Shown piece after piece: positions 63,825 through 64,000 of a stretch of DNA of 64,000 nt. The position numbers were made by a program, and so were the translations under genes. The stretch's first letter is position 1, and each line of letters begins with the position of its first letter. Origin of the DNA: Desulfosporosinus acididurans (GTDB lineage Bacteria; Bacillota; Desulfitobacteriia; Desulfitobacteriales; Desulfitobacteriaceae); assembly GCF_001029285.1 (NCBI RefSeq), contig NZ_LDZY01000003.1, forward strand, positions 310,001 through 374,000, written 5' to 3'. Below the pieces are notes generated by a model. It was not told where the DNA came from, did not search any database, and saw only the letters and a list, made by a program, of their open reading frames with translations.

Positions 63825-63853
63825 TTGACTTTAACAGTCATTAATGGTATGAT
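63825..63853 (+). promoter_or_regulatory. rRNA operon promoter candidate 2
   Basis: TTGACT (63825-63830), a 17-base spacer and TATGAT (63848-63853), about 100 bases after the first. Tandem promoters are usual for rRNA operons. Confidence 0.6.
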
Positions 63854-63907
63854 TGAAATCTAGCTTGATAAGGGATATGTTTTTTAACAACTAATTCGTT
63901 TACAACA

Positions 63908-64000
63908 CTGGTCTTTGAAAACTAAACAACAAGGACAGCCAATGAGAGAAACTCGGAAGAGTTTCAAAAGAATCATGGAATCATGAGCAAGTCATCATCT
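63908..64000 (+). other. 16S rRNA leader, operon continues outside the window
   Basis: TCTTTGAAAACTAAACAA (from 63912) is the boxA-like antitermination leader found before 16S genes in Firmicutes. It is followed by a GAGAAACTC / GAGTTTC-type hairpin (about 63944-63966). The mature 16S start is not reached; it should lie within about a hundred bases of the right edge. Confidence 0.65.

Overview
The window is a 64 kb chromosomal stretch from a low-GC, endospore-forming, Gram-positive anaerobe. Gene order closely follows the abrB-metS to lysS region that lies near the replication origin of Bacillus subtilis: ricT-yabA-rsmI-abrB-metG-tatD-yabE-rnmV-ksgA-yabG-ispE-purR-spoVG-glmU-prs-pth-fin-mfd-spoVT-mazG-rqcP-yabP-yabQ-divIC-yabR-spoIIE-tilS-ftsH-coaX-folP-folB-folK-dusB-lysS. 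The formyl-tetrahydrofolate synthetase, the cyanophycin genes and the protein style suggest a Peptococcaceae/Desulfitobacteriaceae clostridium such as Desulfosporosinus. That taxon is an inference; no search was possible.

Layout. 0-4.7 kb: a truncated membrane protein, a gerA-type germinant receptor operon and the anti-sigma factor Gin. 4.7-9.1 kb: a decarboxylase with holB, ricT, yabA and rsmI, overlapping like an operon. 9.1-12.4 kb: abrB diverging from metG-tatD. 12.4-16.9 kb: a cell-wall block (two G5-3D proteins, a CwlD-like amidase, a GH18 lipoprotein). 17-18.4 kb: rnmV-ksgA. 18.6-25.2 kb: accessory and sporulation genes (unknown membrane-anchored protein, glycosyltransferase, yabG, L,D-transpeptidase, cphB-cphA). 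25.4-39.7 kb: ispE, GntR regulator, purR, spoVG, glmU, prs, PRC-barrel protein, pth, fin, mfd, a PrsA-like foldase, spoVT, mazG, hup. 40-44.8 kb: rqcP, yabP, yabQ, an orphan sigma-like HTH gene, divIC, yabR, spoIIE. 44.9-55.1 kb: fhs, tilS, ftsH, ndk, two DUF881 genes, an HD hydrolase and folP-folB-folK. 55.1-60 kb: pantothenate/CoA and biotin genes with their own control sites. 60-63.4 kb: dusB, greA, lysS. The last 560 bases are an rRNA operon promoter and leader region; 16S should begin just outside the window.

How it works together. Most genes are informational or biosynthetic housekeeping, threaded with the sporulation programme: sigma-A/Spo0A (abrB, spoIIE), sigma-H (spoVG), sigma-F (fin, gin), sigma-E (yabP, yabQ), sigma-G (gerA, spoVT) and sigma-K (yabG). 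Promoter sequences matching several of these classes can be read directly.

The least expected signals are non-coding. A family of five intergenic hairpin repeats, all just after stop codons, resembles IS200/IS605 right ends. Three DnaA boxes at exact 12-nt intervals lie upstream of the sigma-like/divIC gene pair. A structured leader seems able to hide the cwlD ribosome-binding site. Two tandem bulged hairpins precede the pantothenate genes, and a BirA operator precedes bioY. I found no CRISPR array, prophage, complete insertion sequence or tRNA gene.
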